This document shows positions 33,090 through 45,362 of a stretch of DNA of 64,000 nt, piece after piece. Below the pieces are notes generated by a model. That model was given only the letters and a program-made list of their open reading frames with translations, did no database searches and was not told the origin of the DNA. Source of the stretch: Simmondsia chinensis. Lineage: Eukaryota; Streptophyta; Magnoliopsida; Caryophyllales; Simmondsiaceae. The stretch is from positions 20,531,036-20,595,035 of the forward strand of contig JAGTTD010000012.1 of assembly GCA_018398585.1 (NCBI GenBank), read 5' to 3'. The position numbers were made by a program, and so were the translations under genes. Position 1 is the stretch's first letter; each line of letters begins with the position of its first letter.

Positions 33090-34060
33090 TGATCTAATCA
33101 GGGCCATAAGTCCTTCTTAGGAGGCAAAATTCCTCTCGAGCCATAAGCCCTTCTCAGGCAAGCAGAATTCATCTCAAGTCGTAAGCCTTTCGATAGGCTG
33201 GCAAGATTCACTTTAAGCCATAAAGTCCTTTCGAGGCCAGTGGAATATAAAAAGCAAAGCCCGTTGGTCTATCCCCGGCAAACAAAACTCATAAGCCCGG
33301 ATGGCTCTGTACATCGGCCAGATGAAAAGCCCGTAGATCCGTCCGTGGCAAGTATACACTTAGATTGTAAGTCTGTAGATCCGTCTACAGTGGGCATAAA
33401 GCCCGCCGGTCTCTCCCACGGCAAACATTGTGCTCTTCCCAAGCGGGCATAACAAAACTAGCCCGGATAGTAGTAGCTCGGTTATTAAATGCGCCCTTCC
33501 GAAGTGGTTCGAATAGAAGCCGTAAGTCCCTTCGAGGTAGGCGGAATACAAACAAAGCCCGTTGGTCTATTCGCTGCAAATTAAGCCCGTTGGTCTATCC
33601 GAGGCAAATTAAGCCCGTTGGTCTATCCGCGGCAAACAAAGCCCGTTGGTCTATCCGCCGCAAATTAAGCCTGTTGGTCTATCCGCCGCAAATTAAGCCC
33701 GTTGGTCTATCCGCGGCAAACTAAGCCCCGTTGGTCTATCCGCGGCAAACTATACCCATAAGTCCGGATGGCTCTATACACCGGTTGGATGAAAAACCCG
33801 TGGATCCGTCAGCGGCAAACGAAGACCGTAAGTCCATGGCATCGCCTGCTGCAGGATATAAACCCGTGGATCCATCTTCGGCGAGTGAAGACCGTAAGTC
33901 CGTGGCATCATCCGTGGCAGGATAACAAAACAATGGATATGTCCAAGGAGAACCAAGACTGTAAGTCCGTAGACTCGTCTACTACAGGCTACAGCCCACG
34001 GCCCACGGATCCGCCCGCGGCATGCTAACTCGACTTCGACAGATAAAGCAACAATACTTG
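33090..34060 (+). repeat. Tandem repeats in the Tat 3' region (28-bp core array)
   Basis: Seven near-exact 28-bp units of the form aagcccgttggtctatccgc(ggcaaatt) occupy 33555-33751. Around them, degenerate units with cataagccc / gtaagtccgt / gatccgtc extend from about 33100 to 34050. Arrays of this kind are common between pol and the 3' LTR in Tat/Ogre-type elements and can seed satellite DNA. Confidence 0.88.
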
Positions 34061-35880
34061 AAAATAGAAGCCCGCTCGCAGCGGAGAAGAAACACAAGCC
34101 ATAAGCACGCTCAAGGCAGGCAGGCAGCAAGTTGACGCATGAAGCCACAGGCCTCCGTAAGGCGAGAGAAAATCAATGCAAGGCGAAGGCGCGTGCACGG
34201 CAACTCAAGCCGAAGGCCCGCACGCTGCTACTATGTAAGCCGAAGGGCCACGCACAGGAATGCTACCTGAAGGCCCACACGCCACAACGCGACCTGTGGA
34301 CCTCGCAGGACGATGCAAGCCGAGAGCCTGCATGCCGCAACATAAGACACAGGCTCACTGAGGGCAAAGCAAGATGCCGATCCGCAAGGCAATGCGCCTC
34401 CTCGAAACATGACAAGTTCCCATACTTGGTCAAAATCAAGCAAAAGGACGAAGAAGGCAAAAATGTGGATATGCGTTACAACAACAAATTACACAATACA
34501 TCCCGGGTAAACTGTTCCTTTCACATACAAGATACGTCAGAGACAAGGACGGAACTTTCAAAAATTAACTACAAAAAGTTGCCACCGGAAGACTCAATAC
34601 AACCTACTCTTCACCAGAAAACTCAATACAGTTTATTCTTCACCTCCGATAAGACAAAAAGGGAGGGACAAAAAGAAAAAGCGCCGATGCTTGAAGCCGT
34701 AAGCCCAGGACAGACGCCGACGCTTGAAGCAGTAAGCCCTGTCCGAGACGAGAGAGACGTCGATGCTCAAAGCTGTAAGCCCGCACAAGGTAGGAAAGAT
34801 GCCTACACGAAAGACTGTAAAACTCTTCGAGGCAGCAACAGCATTAGCGACCTACTCCGGGACTTGAGAAATGATGGCATCCTGCTCCAATATGCGCTAC
34901 TCTTGCTCCCGAAGTCGAATAGCTTGCTCCGCGACACGAGTATGCAGCGCCAAGGTAGTAGAATGAAGCTCCCTCACCCTCTGCGCGCTGTACCTCCAGC
35001 CGGAAACGACAAACTCCGTCACACACAGGTACAATAAATAAACCCAAAAACGTAAACTCACAATAATAGAAATAAAGCAAAAATATATAAGCAAAAATAC
35101 ATGAAGCGATATAAAAATAACACAAGATGAAACATAACGGACCAAGATACATCCCGGTCCGAGATGCGTCTTACAAAAAAATCTTTCTTAACCAAAAACT
35201 TAAAAACGTAAACAATGAAACAAAAATCGAACAAAGACCCAAACTGAGGCCCTTACTCGCCCTCGGTTTCCAAAAAATATATATACATAAAAATTGCTTT
35301 TTACAAAAAACTTAAGGATCGTAAACAAACTAAGGTAATATGAAAAACGAACAAAAGCCTTAAACTAGGCTCTCTCTCTCTCTCTCTCTCTCTCCATCTC
35401 ACCCCCCCCCCCCCCCCCCAAAAAAAAGGCAAAAACCCTATGCATGTCTCCAAAATCGAGCCCTCTCTCGGAAGTCGAGCCCCCTCAAAAAAGGCCCATA
35501 ACGGGTCCGAAACTCGAAAGCCCTTCCTCAAGGAAAGTGCCCGGGACAAGACATAGTATTTCCCCAAAGAATGAGTTCATTTACACTTTAAAAATGGCAA
35601 AGTAAGGGAGAACGTACCTTAGAACCAAGCTCACCCAAAACCCGAGCTTAAACCATTGCAAAGCAACGCAAAACCGAGCCAAAGAGAGAGAGAGACGGTT
35701 GAGAGAGAGAGAGAGAGAGAAGAGTAAAGCAAAGCGGACTTGATAGGACACATCTAGTCCCATCAAAGAAGAAAAGAAAAAGAAAAAGTTTTTGTATCGG
35801 AAAGAAACCACGTCTGAATGTTTTTTGGACGACCGGCTCCTACAAACACTATAAAGTCCAAAACAAATAGTTTGAAGAAA
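34060..35880. other. Tat untranslated region with low-complexity DNA
   Basis: Repeats of 'gaagccgtaagccc' type continue to about 34830. A minus-strand stretch at about 35000-34870 reads VRELHSTTLALHTRVAEQ and looks like a short coiled coil, perhaps the end of an antisense frame. (CT)n at 35371-35393, a C18 run at 35402-35419 and (GA)n near 35680-35720 follow. The 301-codon plus-strand frame at 34132-35037 is Lys/Arg-rich and not convincing. Confidence 0.4.
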
Positions 35881-35885
35881 AATGA

Positions 35886-36360
35886 TGTTATGATCCGAGT
35901 CTAATAGTTCGTTGTTGGTAATAAGCAATGCACGGTTGAACAAATAGATATTGGCAGTTCAAGTCATGGTTGGCGGGAGACTCACCTAAGGCGGTTAAAG
36001 TAGGTCAAACATGGTCAAAGTGTTCTTAAGTCGGTTGATATGTGTGTCTTGATCCAATGTATCTTAGTTCATTTCTACTTAGTATAAATAAGGATCTTAA
36101 CATGTAATTGTCATAACTTTGATGATAAATGAATTGATCTTCCTCTCTCTTTGAGCTTGAATGCTCTCTACCTCTTAACTCAATCTCTATTCTTCTCTTC
36201 TCAATCTTTACTCCTTATCTTCAAATATCTACTTGAATCTCATTGCTAATCCCCAATTCTTTACCTAAATTCTCTTAGTTCTTATCTTGATTTCACTTCT
36301 TAAGTGTAAATCCTTATCTAAACCCTAGGTTATGATTCAAACTGAACTTGAATTATAACA
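35886..36360 (+). repeat. 5' LTR of the nested small LTR element
   Basis: 475 bp with 'agtataaataagg' TATA region near 36081. Confidence 0.92.
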
Positions 36361-37432
36361 ATTGGTATCAGAGCCTTGATTTGCTTCCAAATCAATTTGT
36401 TTGATATCTAGTTTGTGATCTAATTGCATTAGATCATTGTTACTGCGTTAGGTATTCAGAAATTGAGCAAGTGTGCTACAATAGCAGTGAAGTGCTGTGG
36501 TTAAGCCTAGCTGAAGAAATTAAGTTCTGTTCTGTTGTGTTGATCAAGAATTTTGCATCACTTGTTCTGAAATTAAATTGAGCTGCGTGATATAAGTTGT
36601 GATTGATCAGATTTTGCTGTTTAGATAGTGATTGTTATTTATTTTGATCTGGTTAAGCTGTGATTCTAGTTCGTGTTGCTATAATAGTGTACTTGATTCA
36701 AGTTGTTGAGTGCGCTGCTGCAAGAATTGGAGTTTAAGCATTACATTGCTATTATCTGTGGCTATTAGTTGAAATTGATCAAATTCAGGACTTAATTCTG
36801 CTGTGTTGATTGACATCGATCATTGCTGATTTGACATGAAACAAGCTGATTGAAGTGAGCAAGATAAAGATTCAGTAGCTGCAAGTTCAGATTTGTTAGC
36901 TAATTGATATCAAAATGGAAGAACTTTTGAGGTGTTGTGATCATGTTGTGCAACTTCTAATGGTCATGAAGCAAGATCTTAATAAGTTTCAGTGTTCTTT
37001 TCAAGCTCAACCACAAATTGCACAATAATGTGAGAATTATCAACATTGTGAACAAGTTCTAGCTGATAATTCAAAGGTTGTAGCAACTGAAATTGAAGGA
37101 ACAGGATATCAAAGTCTCACAAGGCAGTGAAAATTATCAACTGATGGATGCAATGGCTGTTGAGCAGGGTGTGAAATCACAATATGGTGTATCATTTTTA
37201 CAGCCCAAGGAAGATGACCAGCAGCAACAACACATTGAGTATAAATTACAGCAAATAATAGATCAAGAAGCAAAGTAAATGGTTACTGCAGAATACTTCA
37301 ATTCAGCAAGGAAGTGTCTGATACTGCAGCAGAAACCATTAATTCAGTCCAAATTCATGTTGTATCTTCTTCAACGCAAGTTACATATTCATTCCAGTTG
37401 ATTCCAAGTGTGAAACTTCTGAGAGTTTTGAG

Positions 37433-37921
37433 TTGAAGTACAAGGAACAAGCGGCAGAGCAAGCTGACGAAGCTAATCTTGAAGGGCATTACTTATTCAA
37501 GCAAGAAGCTGATGATGAATCAGGCTGGGAAGGCTTGAAAAAAAGGGTGAAGCATGTCAAACAAGATTGTTTACTCTTCAACAACATTAAAGTCAAGCTC
37601 AAGGTCATGAGTCATTACAAGAAGCAGCTCTTCTATTGGGAAGAGATATGCAAGTTGTTTACTCTTGTGGTAGCTGCAAGTATTTGGGTTCTTACTGAGT
37701 TTGCTAGGAGAAGCATGAAGGAAGGTTTGACAAGGAAGATGAAGTATGTGAATCAAGATTGTGACATTCTTCAAAGTTCCAATAACATCCAAGTCATGAT
37801 CATGAACATGGGACACTTGGTGAAAAAGCCTTTCCATTGGGAGGAGATTTGCAAGATCTTCATAATAAGAGCCGTGAAGCTATACTTCTCTCTTAGATTC
37901 TTGAGGACAAGAATCTCTTAA
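37433..37921 (+). CDS. Unrecognised ORF with an internal duplicated module
   Basis: 162 codons, beginning MKYKEQAAEQADEANLEGHY and ending two bases before the purine tract. Two related modules are visible: one from KKRVKHVKQDC to YWEEICKLF (about residues 36-79), another from RKMKYVNQDC to HWEEICKIF (about 101-143). Both share an H/Y-V-x-QDC start and a -WEEICK-F end, spaced about 190 bp apart in DNA. It is acidic at the N-terminus and hydrophobic after each module. No known retroelement domain is recognised; upstream, a shorter frame from 36914 (MEELLRCCDHVVQLL) may belong to the same product. It may be specific to this family or host-derived. Confidence 0.45.
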   Translation: MKYKEQAAEQADEANLEGHYLFKQEADDESGWEGLKKRVKHVKQDCLLFNNIKVKLKVMSHYKKQLFYWEEICKLFTLVVAASIWVLTEFARRSMKEGLTRKMKYVNQDCDILQSSNNIQVMIMNMGHLVKKPFHWEEICKIFIIRAVKLYFSLRFLRTRIS

Positions 37922-37932
37922 GGGGAAAGTAT

Positions 37933-38419
37933 TGTTATGATCCGAGTCTAATAGTTCGTTGTTGGTAATAAGCAATGCATGGTTCAACAAGTAGATGTTG
38001 GTAGCTCAAGTCATGGTTGGCGGGAGACTCACCTAAGGCGGTTAAAGCAGGTCAAACATGGTCAAGAGTGGCGGCTGGGTGTTCTTAAGTCGGTTGATAT
38101 GTGTGTCTTGATCCAATGTATCTTAGTTTATATCTACCTAGTATAAATAAGGATCTTAACATGTAATTGTCATAACTTTGATGATAAATGAATTCATCTT
38201 CCTCTCTCTTAGAGCTTGAATGCGTTCTACCTCTTAACTCAATCTCTATTCTTCTCTTCTCAATCTTTACTTCTTATCTTCAAATATCTACTTGAATCTC
38301 ATCGCTAATCCTCAATTCTTTACCTAAATTCTCTTAGTTCTTATCTAGATTTCATTTCCTAAGTGTAAATCCTTATCCAAACCCTAGGTTATGATTCAAA
38401 TTGAACTTGAATCGTAACA
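37933..38419 (+). repeat. 3' LTR of the nested small LTR element
   Basis: 487 bp, a pair with 35886-36360; has an extra 12-13 bp (gagtggcggctgg) near 38064. Confidence 0.92.
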
Positions 38420-38629
38420 AATGACACACAATAAAATAAAATAAAAAACAGACTGACTCAAGCCGAGAACCCTCTCAGGTTAAAACAAATATATATACGT
38501 AATAAGTAATTATATTAAAAATAAAAATAACGTTAATAATAAACCAATAATAATAAAATTAAAGATAATTATAGCGATAATGCTAATAAAAAAAATAACA
38601 CCAGACACAATGAAGTCCCGATGGTCTAA

Positions 38630-39771
38630 GGGCCATCCCAGCGAAATAGGCCCACATCCTCGCACTCCATGATGCTCCAGTAGACTTGCGGTGGAAAGAA
38701 AGAGAACGACGTCATATTTGTAGCCGTGCTCCAGCGGACTACGTACGAATAGTAGAAAGGGGAACGGATCAAGAGATAAGAGCCCCAATCCGACATCAAG
38801 AAGATCAAGTCATCAATACTGACAGGGACATGGAACAACAAGTTCCGACCCCTGGCATTGAGCTCACCTTTGTGGACCCAGTCGTCTTCCCAAGTAAAAA
38901 CCGTATGGGAGTTTGACCACCTTCCCCGGTTGGTCTCCAAGGCGGAGTCATAGACCAGTAAGTGCACCCGGAAACTGAATGACTTGCCCAAGCCCTATAA
39001 TCTAATGATGGCCATCATAGGACACTAGGCCAATGAAGCCAGAACTCCCTCAGTCAGAGAACCCAACGGAAGCCAGAAACGGGTAGTTGGATTGAAGATA
39101 GGGAGACATGAGGGACTACCCGGGTCAAACTCCTGGCACAGGACCAGCCCCCCATTATATCCAAATATCCTCCGGTAACTGGAGAGAAACTCCACCGAAA
39201 ATCGAGGAATCACTTGCCCCGTCACCAGTGTACCCGGAAAGAAGAAAATATCGTCCGGATCCACAAAACACCAAGACTGGACCAACACACCATCAACCTA
39301 TCGAGACAACAAGTGGGACGCCTAAGCATTGATGAAGCAATGTGAGCTGATGAGTTCGGCATCACTCGAGAAGATAGAGTCGCATGGAACCGTAGAAGAA
39401 GAAGCTCCCCCAAGGTCCGGAACATACTGTCCGAAGCCTTCTGCGCCACAAAGCGAATCCGAGATCACCACCGCTTTTCCCCTCGGGATGAAAGGATATG
39501 ATAGCCTCCCCAGGTCATGAAAAGAGCCCAGAATCCCTTTAAGGTCCGGCCCGGAAGCAGGGCGCCTCACCTTGGGAAAATGCACTCCAAGGCCTCCGAA
39601 GAAAGAAGGCGTGGGCTCCATCGCGTTTGAGCTAGAAGACCCCATAAGCTCAGGAGCCGCCGCAAGCCTCTCGAACCCTCGAGGGCCGGGAAGTTCCGCC
39701 ATAGCTGCCGAAACCTCCAACCGAAGGACAAACCCTAGCGCTGCCCCATCACCGGCCGAGTCCAGAATCAC
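38630..39771 (-). pseudogene. Antisense F-box-associated-like frame inside the Tat element
   Basis: One minus-strand frame runs from 39771 to about 38626 with a few stops (39322-39324, near 39292, 39025-39027, near 38995). It reads SYRRIFGYNGGLVLCQEF, then PIFNPTTRFWLPLG, VHLLVYDSALETNRG and, at the end, DVGLFRWDGP. This order (NP.T..W..LP, then a kelch-like end with ..GL.RWDGP) is typical of plant F-box proteins with an associated domain. An F-box itself is not seen. It lies antisense between pol remnants and the 3' LTR. It is either a captured host gene part or the antisense extra ORF typical of some Tat elements. Confidence 0.5.
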
Positions 39772-40081
39772 CTCCTTGCGATGAGCACGAGGTCGCGAAT
39801 GAATGTATCACTCAATGGGTTCGTCGACTCAATAGACTCTCGACGAAGGTTCCGCGGCACCACTGCAGGAGAAGCAAGCACAATCAAGGCCGGGGCAAGG
39901 CCCTGCTCCTCCTGGAGATCTGGCGGAGCAAACATGCTAGCCACATCAACACTCGTTAGCACATCCACTGAGGAAGACGCAAAAAAGGAGAAAAGATAAA
40001 GCAAAAGGGAGGGACAAAAGGAGGAACCTCCGCAAACCAAGTCACAAACGAGAATCATTTGCAAACTGGCGGGGGACTAAC

Positions 40082-40907
40082 TATTGGGACCAAAAAATGG
40101 CATCGGGGAAAAACCGACACGTGGCTTCCCATGAACCGCAACGAAGGGATGGCACATGGCCTCCAGGCACCGCGACGACGGAATGACATGTGGCCCCCGG
40201 ACACCGCAGTATCTAACCCCGAGATGCCCTCCTCCGGGAGTCGGCTGGGCAACAACGACTACACGACACCACGATTCGGATGGACAAAGACTCGATGCTC
40301 GGAACCCGAAGAGTCTCACTGAACACGTCTTCTAAAAGTCTCGGATGCAGCTCTTGCCGAACACCTTTTCCAAGAAACACCTTTTTCCGAGGGACACCTT
40401 TTCCGAGGGACACCTTTTCCGAGAGACACCTTTTCCGAGGAACACCTTTTCCAAGAGACACCTTTTCCGCAAGACACAGCTCTTGTCTGACACGCCTTCC
40501 GAAGCTCCGGACACGGCTCTTATCGGGCATGCCTCCAAAAGCCTCGGATGCGGCTTCTGTCAGATGCGCCCCCGGAGACCCATCGAACACATCTCCTAAG
40601 ACCCACTCTCCGAAGCCTAGCCACACTATAAATAGGGCCCTAGCCCCTACATATGAGATATATACATCAACACATTCACACACACCTACCTTCATACTCA
40701 CCCTCACTCTTGGACATTCTCACGACCCTCCCCCCGGAACTCGGTCGAAGGACCCCAAGAGTAGCAGGAACCCCCTCGTTTTTCATTCTTTTCTTGTACC
40801 CCCATCAAAAATCCTTATAATAAAAATGTTTATAATTAATAAAAATTTAAATAAAGATATGTATTATTACCCTCCATAAAAGAACCTCTATTACTGTTAC
40901 CAAAACA
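40082..40907 (+). repeat. 3' LTR of the Tat-lineage element
   Basis: 826 bp, starts TATTGGGACC (TG lost), preceded by the purine tract ggcgggggactaac. It has one TATA block (tataaatagggccc at 40626) where the 5' LTR has two. Confidence 0.9.
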
Positions 40908-40915
40908 CACACACA

Positions 40916-40946
<31 letters not shown>

Positions 40947-40947
40947 G
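40905..40947. repeat. CA/TA microsatellite at the Tat element edge
   Basis: (CA)6 then (GA) and (TA)n directly after the 3' LTR end; it obscures any target duplication. Confidence 0.8.
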
Positions 40948-41149
40948 AGTATTGTTATATATTTAGCCTTATATAAAATTTGGATAAAGTCATATTTTGA
41001 AATTTATATATATAAATATTATTATTGTATAAAAAATAAAATAGACAAGACATTATTGTAAAATGACTGAGACAAAGTAATAGAAACATTTGACATATCT
41101 TTAACTATCATGATTTCGTACAGTGAACGTTTAAAATTATACTTTATAA

Positions 41150-44100
41150 TAATTATGTCGATTTATCTTAATTATTGGTATAATCATATATACTCTGCAT
41201 CAACGAATTATTCAATATATATATGCATATATATATATATATATATTATTTAAGGAATAAGTAAATTAATTTTTAAAATTAATAATTTATAATTATAATT
41301 ATGTTATAGGAAAAACATTGACAAGATAAGACTTGTTTAATGATTAACACATAAAGATAAAAAAGTTTGTTTAAAATATTATGTAAATTACGTATTATTA
41401 TTTTAAGATTTAGTGTACTAAATTTTTATTACACAAACTTTGTAAAATAATTTTTTTAATTTAAAGAGTTACATACATTTAATAAATTAGTTCAAATAGA
41501 GGTGTGTAAAGAGTTAAATGCATTTCTTCGAGCGCATTTCACCCAGTGCTTTTCTAGCCAGGTTCTGCCTTTTTTTTTTTTTTTTTTTTTTTGCTCCTAT
41601 TGTTTTTGCTTCGCTTTCCTATCTTATTGGATGTTTTCTGGTTTGTGATTCTATTCCCTGATATTTTGTTCTGTCGCTAATTATTGGAAAAAAAAATAGA
41701 GGTGTATAAAGGTGCAAAACAGGCCCCACTTTCGTTCTTTCACGAGATTGTTTGAATTATTTTATTAAATATATATAACTTTTTGGAATAAAAAGTTATT
41801 TTACAAAGTTTGTTGTCTTAAATAATTAATACACTAAATCTCAGGGTACTAATATGTAATTCTTCTACAACATTTAATTATTCAAGATAATGTTGACATA
41901 TTTCCAAGGTTTTCTATTGTCTATTATTGTGTATCTATATATGTATATATAGGATTGTATGTATTTTGGTTGCAAATAAAATTTCTTATTTCAATAGCAA
42001 ATAATTGTTACTAGAAAATAATCTTTTAAAAATATTATTGTCCTCAGACACAGCCTTCTTTTAGGGTAGCACCTTAAAAGGGTAAGGGCGTAAGAAAAAG
42101 TAGAACTCTCCTCCCAAACCACGTATTGGCGGGAGCCCTTATAGCATCGGGCTTGTTGTATTTTAAAATATTACTGTATTAAAAAAAAAAAAAGAAACGT
42201 GAAACTATTATACTGCTAATGTTTGTTATAATGTAAGTCTGTAGAACCATAGTAAAATATAATTAGAATATTATATAGGACAAAGAGTTACGGAATGTAA
42301 GGTTGTGTTACCAAAAAAATTTCTATTTGTTTTACCACGAAACCGAACTTTTCACCACACAAATGATACTTTTGGGCAAGCAGTGAAACTTTTGACCAAC
42401 ATATTAGTTCTTTTAACCAACAAATTGGAACTTTTCACCATACAAATGGTACTTAGCTGAGCTAGGATGGTACTTTTGGACAAACAATGGTACTTTTGAT
42501 TAAAAAATTAGAACTTTTTACCATAAAAATGGAATTTTTGACCACGATAGTCTTAACATTTATTTAATGTGTTTCAAAGTCTATTTTTCTGTTGTATATG
42601 TATTTCGTTTATGAATAATAATTCTCTTTTCAATACAAATAATTTTGTTTGAAAAAAGTAACAATTTAAAAATAGTATTTTATTTAAAAAAAGAAAAAGA
42701 GACGTTGACACCATTGTACTGGCCATCCATGAGTCAAGGTTATGTTTGTAGAACTGCAGGGAATTATGATCAAAATATTATGAGCAGCAAAGAATTACGA
42801 AATTCAAGATTGTGTCATGATAAAATGCTGCTTTTAACAAACAAATGTAACTTTCACCGCACAAACGGTACTTTGTTGAGCTAGGACTGTACTTTTGGGC
42901 AAACAATGGTACTTTTGACCAACAAATTGAAACTTTCCGCCATAACAATGAAACTTTTATCCACGATAGTCTTAACATTTATTTAGTGTGTTTTAAAGTC
43001 CATTATTCTGTTATGTATGCATTTTGTTTACGAATAATAATTCTCCTTTCAATTTAACAACATTTTTCTAACAAAGCTCAATTTAACAATATTATTTTAT
43101 TTAAAAAATAAAAAGGAACATTGACACCGTTATACTGTCCATTCATGTGTCAAGGGTTATGTCTATAAAACTGCGGTGAATTGTGATCATTATGTTATTA
43201 GTGGCAAAGAATTACGAAATGCGATATTGTGTCATAACAAAATGCTGTTTTTCACAAACAAATGGAACTTTCACCACACAAATAGTACTTTGTTGAGCTA
43301 GAATGGTACTATTAGGCAAATAATAGTATTTTTGACCAACAAATTAGAACTCTTTTAGCATAATTATGGAATGTTTGATTATATATACACATATGTATAA
43401 TATTTTGACTTAACTATTGAGTACATCAACTTTAAAATTAATAATTTATAATTTGTACTTTTATGAAAAGTATAAAAATTTGACAAGAGAAGACTTATAT
43501 CATCAATGACTACACTTTGCTAAAATAATATCATTAATGACTACACATAAGGATCAAAAATAAATATAAAATATTATGTTTATTTAGTGTATTTCGAAGT
43601 CCATTAATTTGTTATATATGTATATCATGTTCGAATAATATTTATCTTTCCAATATGAAGTAATGTTTTTTTAAAAATAACAATTTTAAAATATTATTGT
43701 ATTTTAAAAAGCTACAAGGAACATCAAAAGCATTATACTGCAAGTCTATGTTTTTACGTTATGTTTGTAGAACTGTACTAAATTGTGGTGAAAATATTAT
43801 AAGCTGCAAAGAGTTACGAAAAGTGAGGTTGTGTCACGACAAAATTCTAATTTTCACAACGATATGGAACTTTTCACCACAATAATGGCACTTTTATGGG
43901 CTTCGATGGTACTTGAGTGCAAAAAATGTAACTTTTCACCATAGCAATGGAACTTTTGACTATATATGTGCGCATAATATTTCTCACTTAAAGATTAAGT
44001 AAATTAATTTTAAAATTTATAATTACTACTTTATTGAAAAAGCATAAAAAATTTGATAATGCATAGCCTATATCATTTAAACGATTAACACATATGAATA

Positions 44101-45075
44101 AAAAATGTTATTCAAAAATTTTTGTTTTCCAAGATAATCTTAGTATTTATTTAATAATTTTATTATATATTGTTTTGCTGCCTTAGATTTTAATAAATGT
44201 GAAATTTTGATCTAATAAACCCAAGCATACGAAAATAATGAAAAATTTAGATTTATTCACCTTTATATATATGCAACCCCCAGCCTCCTTCAACTTACAA
44301 AAGTCCTCTTCAAAATTTCTAACTCCTATACGTCGAAAGTCATAATTTCTCGAAAAGGTAATGAAGTTTGATTTTCTTTAGTTTACCCCTATATTTTCAA
44401 ATTTAATAGTTTTATTTGCAGTAATTGCTTTGGAGTGTAATTGCTTAGAAATATTTTGTTTAAAAGCTCTTACTGATAGTTCTCACTATTCAGTTATAAC
44501 TTTAAACATAAGTTAGGATAAATGGTAAAATGTTACAAATTGTAAGTTGGTTGTATGACAAAATGCTAGTTTGGACCACGAAATGGAACTATAGAACATG
44601 TGAATTTTAGCTTTTTATGGAAAATGATACTTTGATTGCATAGTAGAAGTTTTGTTTTGACTATAGAGATAATACTTTTTTTACGTTAAATGATAATATT
44701 GACCAAAAATTGGAACTTTGACCGTGTGAGAATTTGTTTTTTGAATATGATTTTTCTTCATCGAATGATATTTTAGTAACTTCACAAATTCTTTGTGAAA
44801 CAAATCGAATATATGTATATGCACTCATATTTGTAAGTATAAAAAAAACTTTGTATATTGATCATATAAGTCACCGAGAATAAAAATGTTGACAGAGTGG
44901 TACTATAAACATGACCTTAAGTAAACAAAAAATATGATAAAGACAAATTGTTATGAAGTGTAAGCTTGTGTTATGACAAAATGCTACTTTTGACCATTAA
45001 TTAGAATTTTGACTATAGGAATAATATTTTGTTAAGGCATAATGATTCTTTAGATAAAAAAAAATTGGAACTTTT
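41150..45075 (+). repeat. Arrayed left arm of the Mutator-like element
   Basis: At least six diverged copies of a block lie near 42220, 42741, 43158, 43760, 44500 and 44920. The block has a 'tttgtagaactg..aattatgatc' start, an 'aaagaattacgaaa...ttgtgtcatgac-aaatgct' middle, then multiple 'ccaacaaattggaactttt' / 'aatggtacttttg' words, and ends 'gatagtcttaacatttattta'. Spacing is 418 bp for the two clearest (42547 and 42965) and 420-740 bp for others. Weak copies may start at about 41150. The same words recur inverted at 61964-62268. The array sits just upstream of the transposase and probably forms its terminal/subterminal repeat. Confidence 0.65.
42041..42160 (+). mobile_element. Short RTE/Au-SINE-tailed insertion
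   Basis: About 120 bp (gggtaagggcgtaag..., then tattggcgggagcccttata) between imperfect copies of ttttaaaaatattattg (about 42024-42040 and 42161-42176). Plus orientation, same tail family as the other RTE-tailed insertions, ending gcttgttgta. Confidence 0.6.
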
Positions 45076-45362
45076 GACAATAAAGGATAGTACATGATTA
45101 TATGAAGAGGGTACATTTTCAAGTTCATTTTCTTCATCGACTAATATTTTCTCATTGACATTTGCATAATTTATTAGTGAAATGTTTCGAAACGACGCCT
45201 TTGTGGTACAAAGTGCTGTCAAGTCCAATGGAACTTCTCATAAAGTAAAGGAACTTTCTACATAGTACTTTGCGGTCGAGAGATGTCAAGAGTTGCAAAT
45301 GTTATTACATTAATTTATTTACTGAGTTGGTTGTTGCATACTTTAGGACTCAAAGATTTGAA

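Larger units (their letters stand above)
35881..38424 (+). mobile_element. Small LTR retroelement nested in the Tat element
   Basis: LTRs 35886-36360 (475 bp) and 37933-38419 (487 bp), TGTTATGATCC ... TAACA, about 93-95% alike by eye. Flanks carry the 5-bp duplication aatga (35881-35885, 38420-38424). Primer site ttggtatcagagcc follows at 36362, and a purine tract aggggaaagta ends at the 3' LTR. The 1.57-kb internal region has no recognisable gag-pol motif but carries a 162-codon frame. It depended on other elements for reverse transcription. Confidence 0.93.
29514..40907 (+). mobile_element. Ty3/gypsy Tat-lineage element lacking RT and integrase
   Basis: LTRs of 839 and 826 bp bracket an internal region with gag, protease and, after a deletion, an archaeal-type RNase H (aRNH), the extra domain that marks the Tat lineage. 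RT, first RNase H and integrase are gone. The 3' half holds tandem repeats, a nested LTR element (35886-38419) and a long antisense frame. Extra 3' sequence, tandem repeats and antisense ORFs are established features of Tat elements. No matching 5-bp target duplication is seen; the right flank runs straight into a CA/TA microsatellite. Confidence 0.88.

Noticed and set aside
33555..33751. CRISPR-like regular repeats
   Set aside because: Units are head-to-tail with no unique spacers, in a plant Tat retroelement; this is an ordinary tandem repeat.
34132..35037. 301-codon plus-strand open frame
   Set aside because: Lys/Arg-rich low-complexity text that runs through decayed tandem repeats of the Tat element; no domain and no conserved pattern.
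40280..40879. 199-codon frame in the Tat 3' LTR
   Set aside because: Built from repeated gagacaccttttcc words of the LTR, and similar frames occur on the other strand; it is repeat translation.
29509..40912. Target duplication of the Tat element
   Set aside because: Left flank tgtat and right flank cacac do not match; the right side begins a microsatellite, so the site may have been altered.
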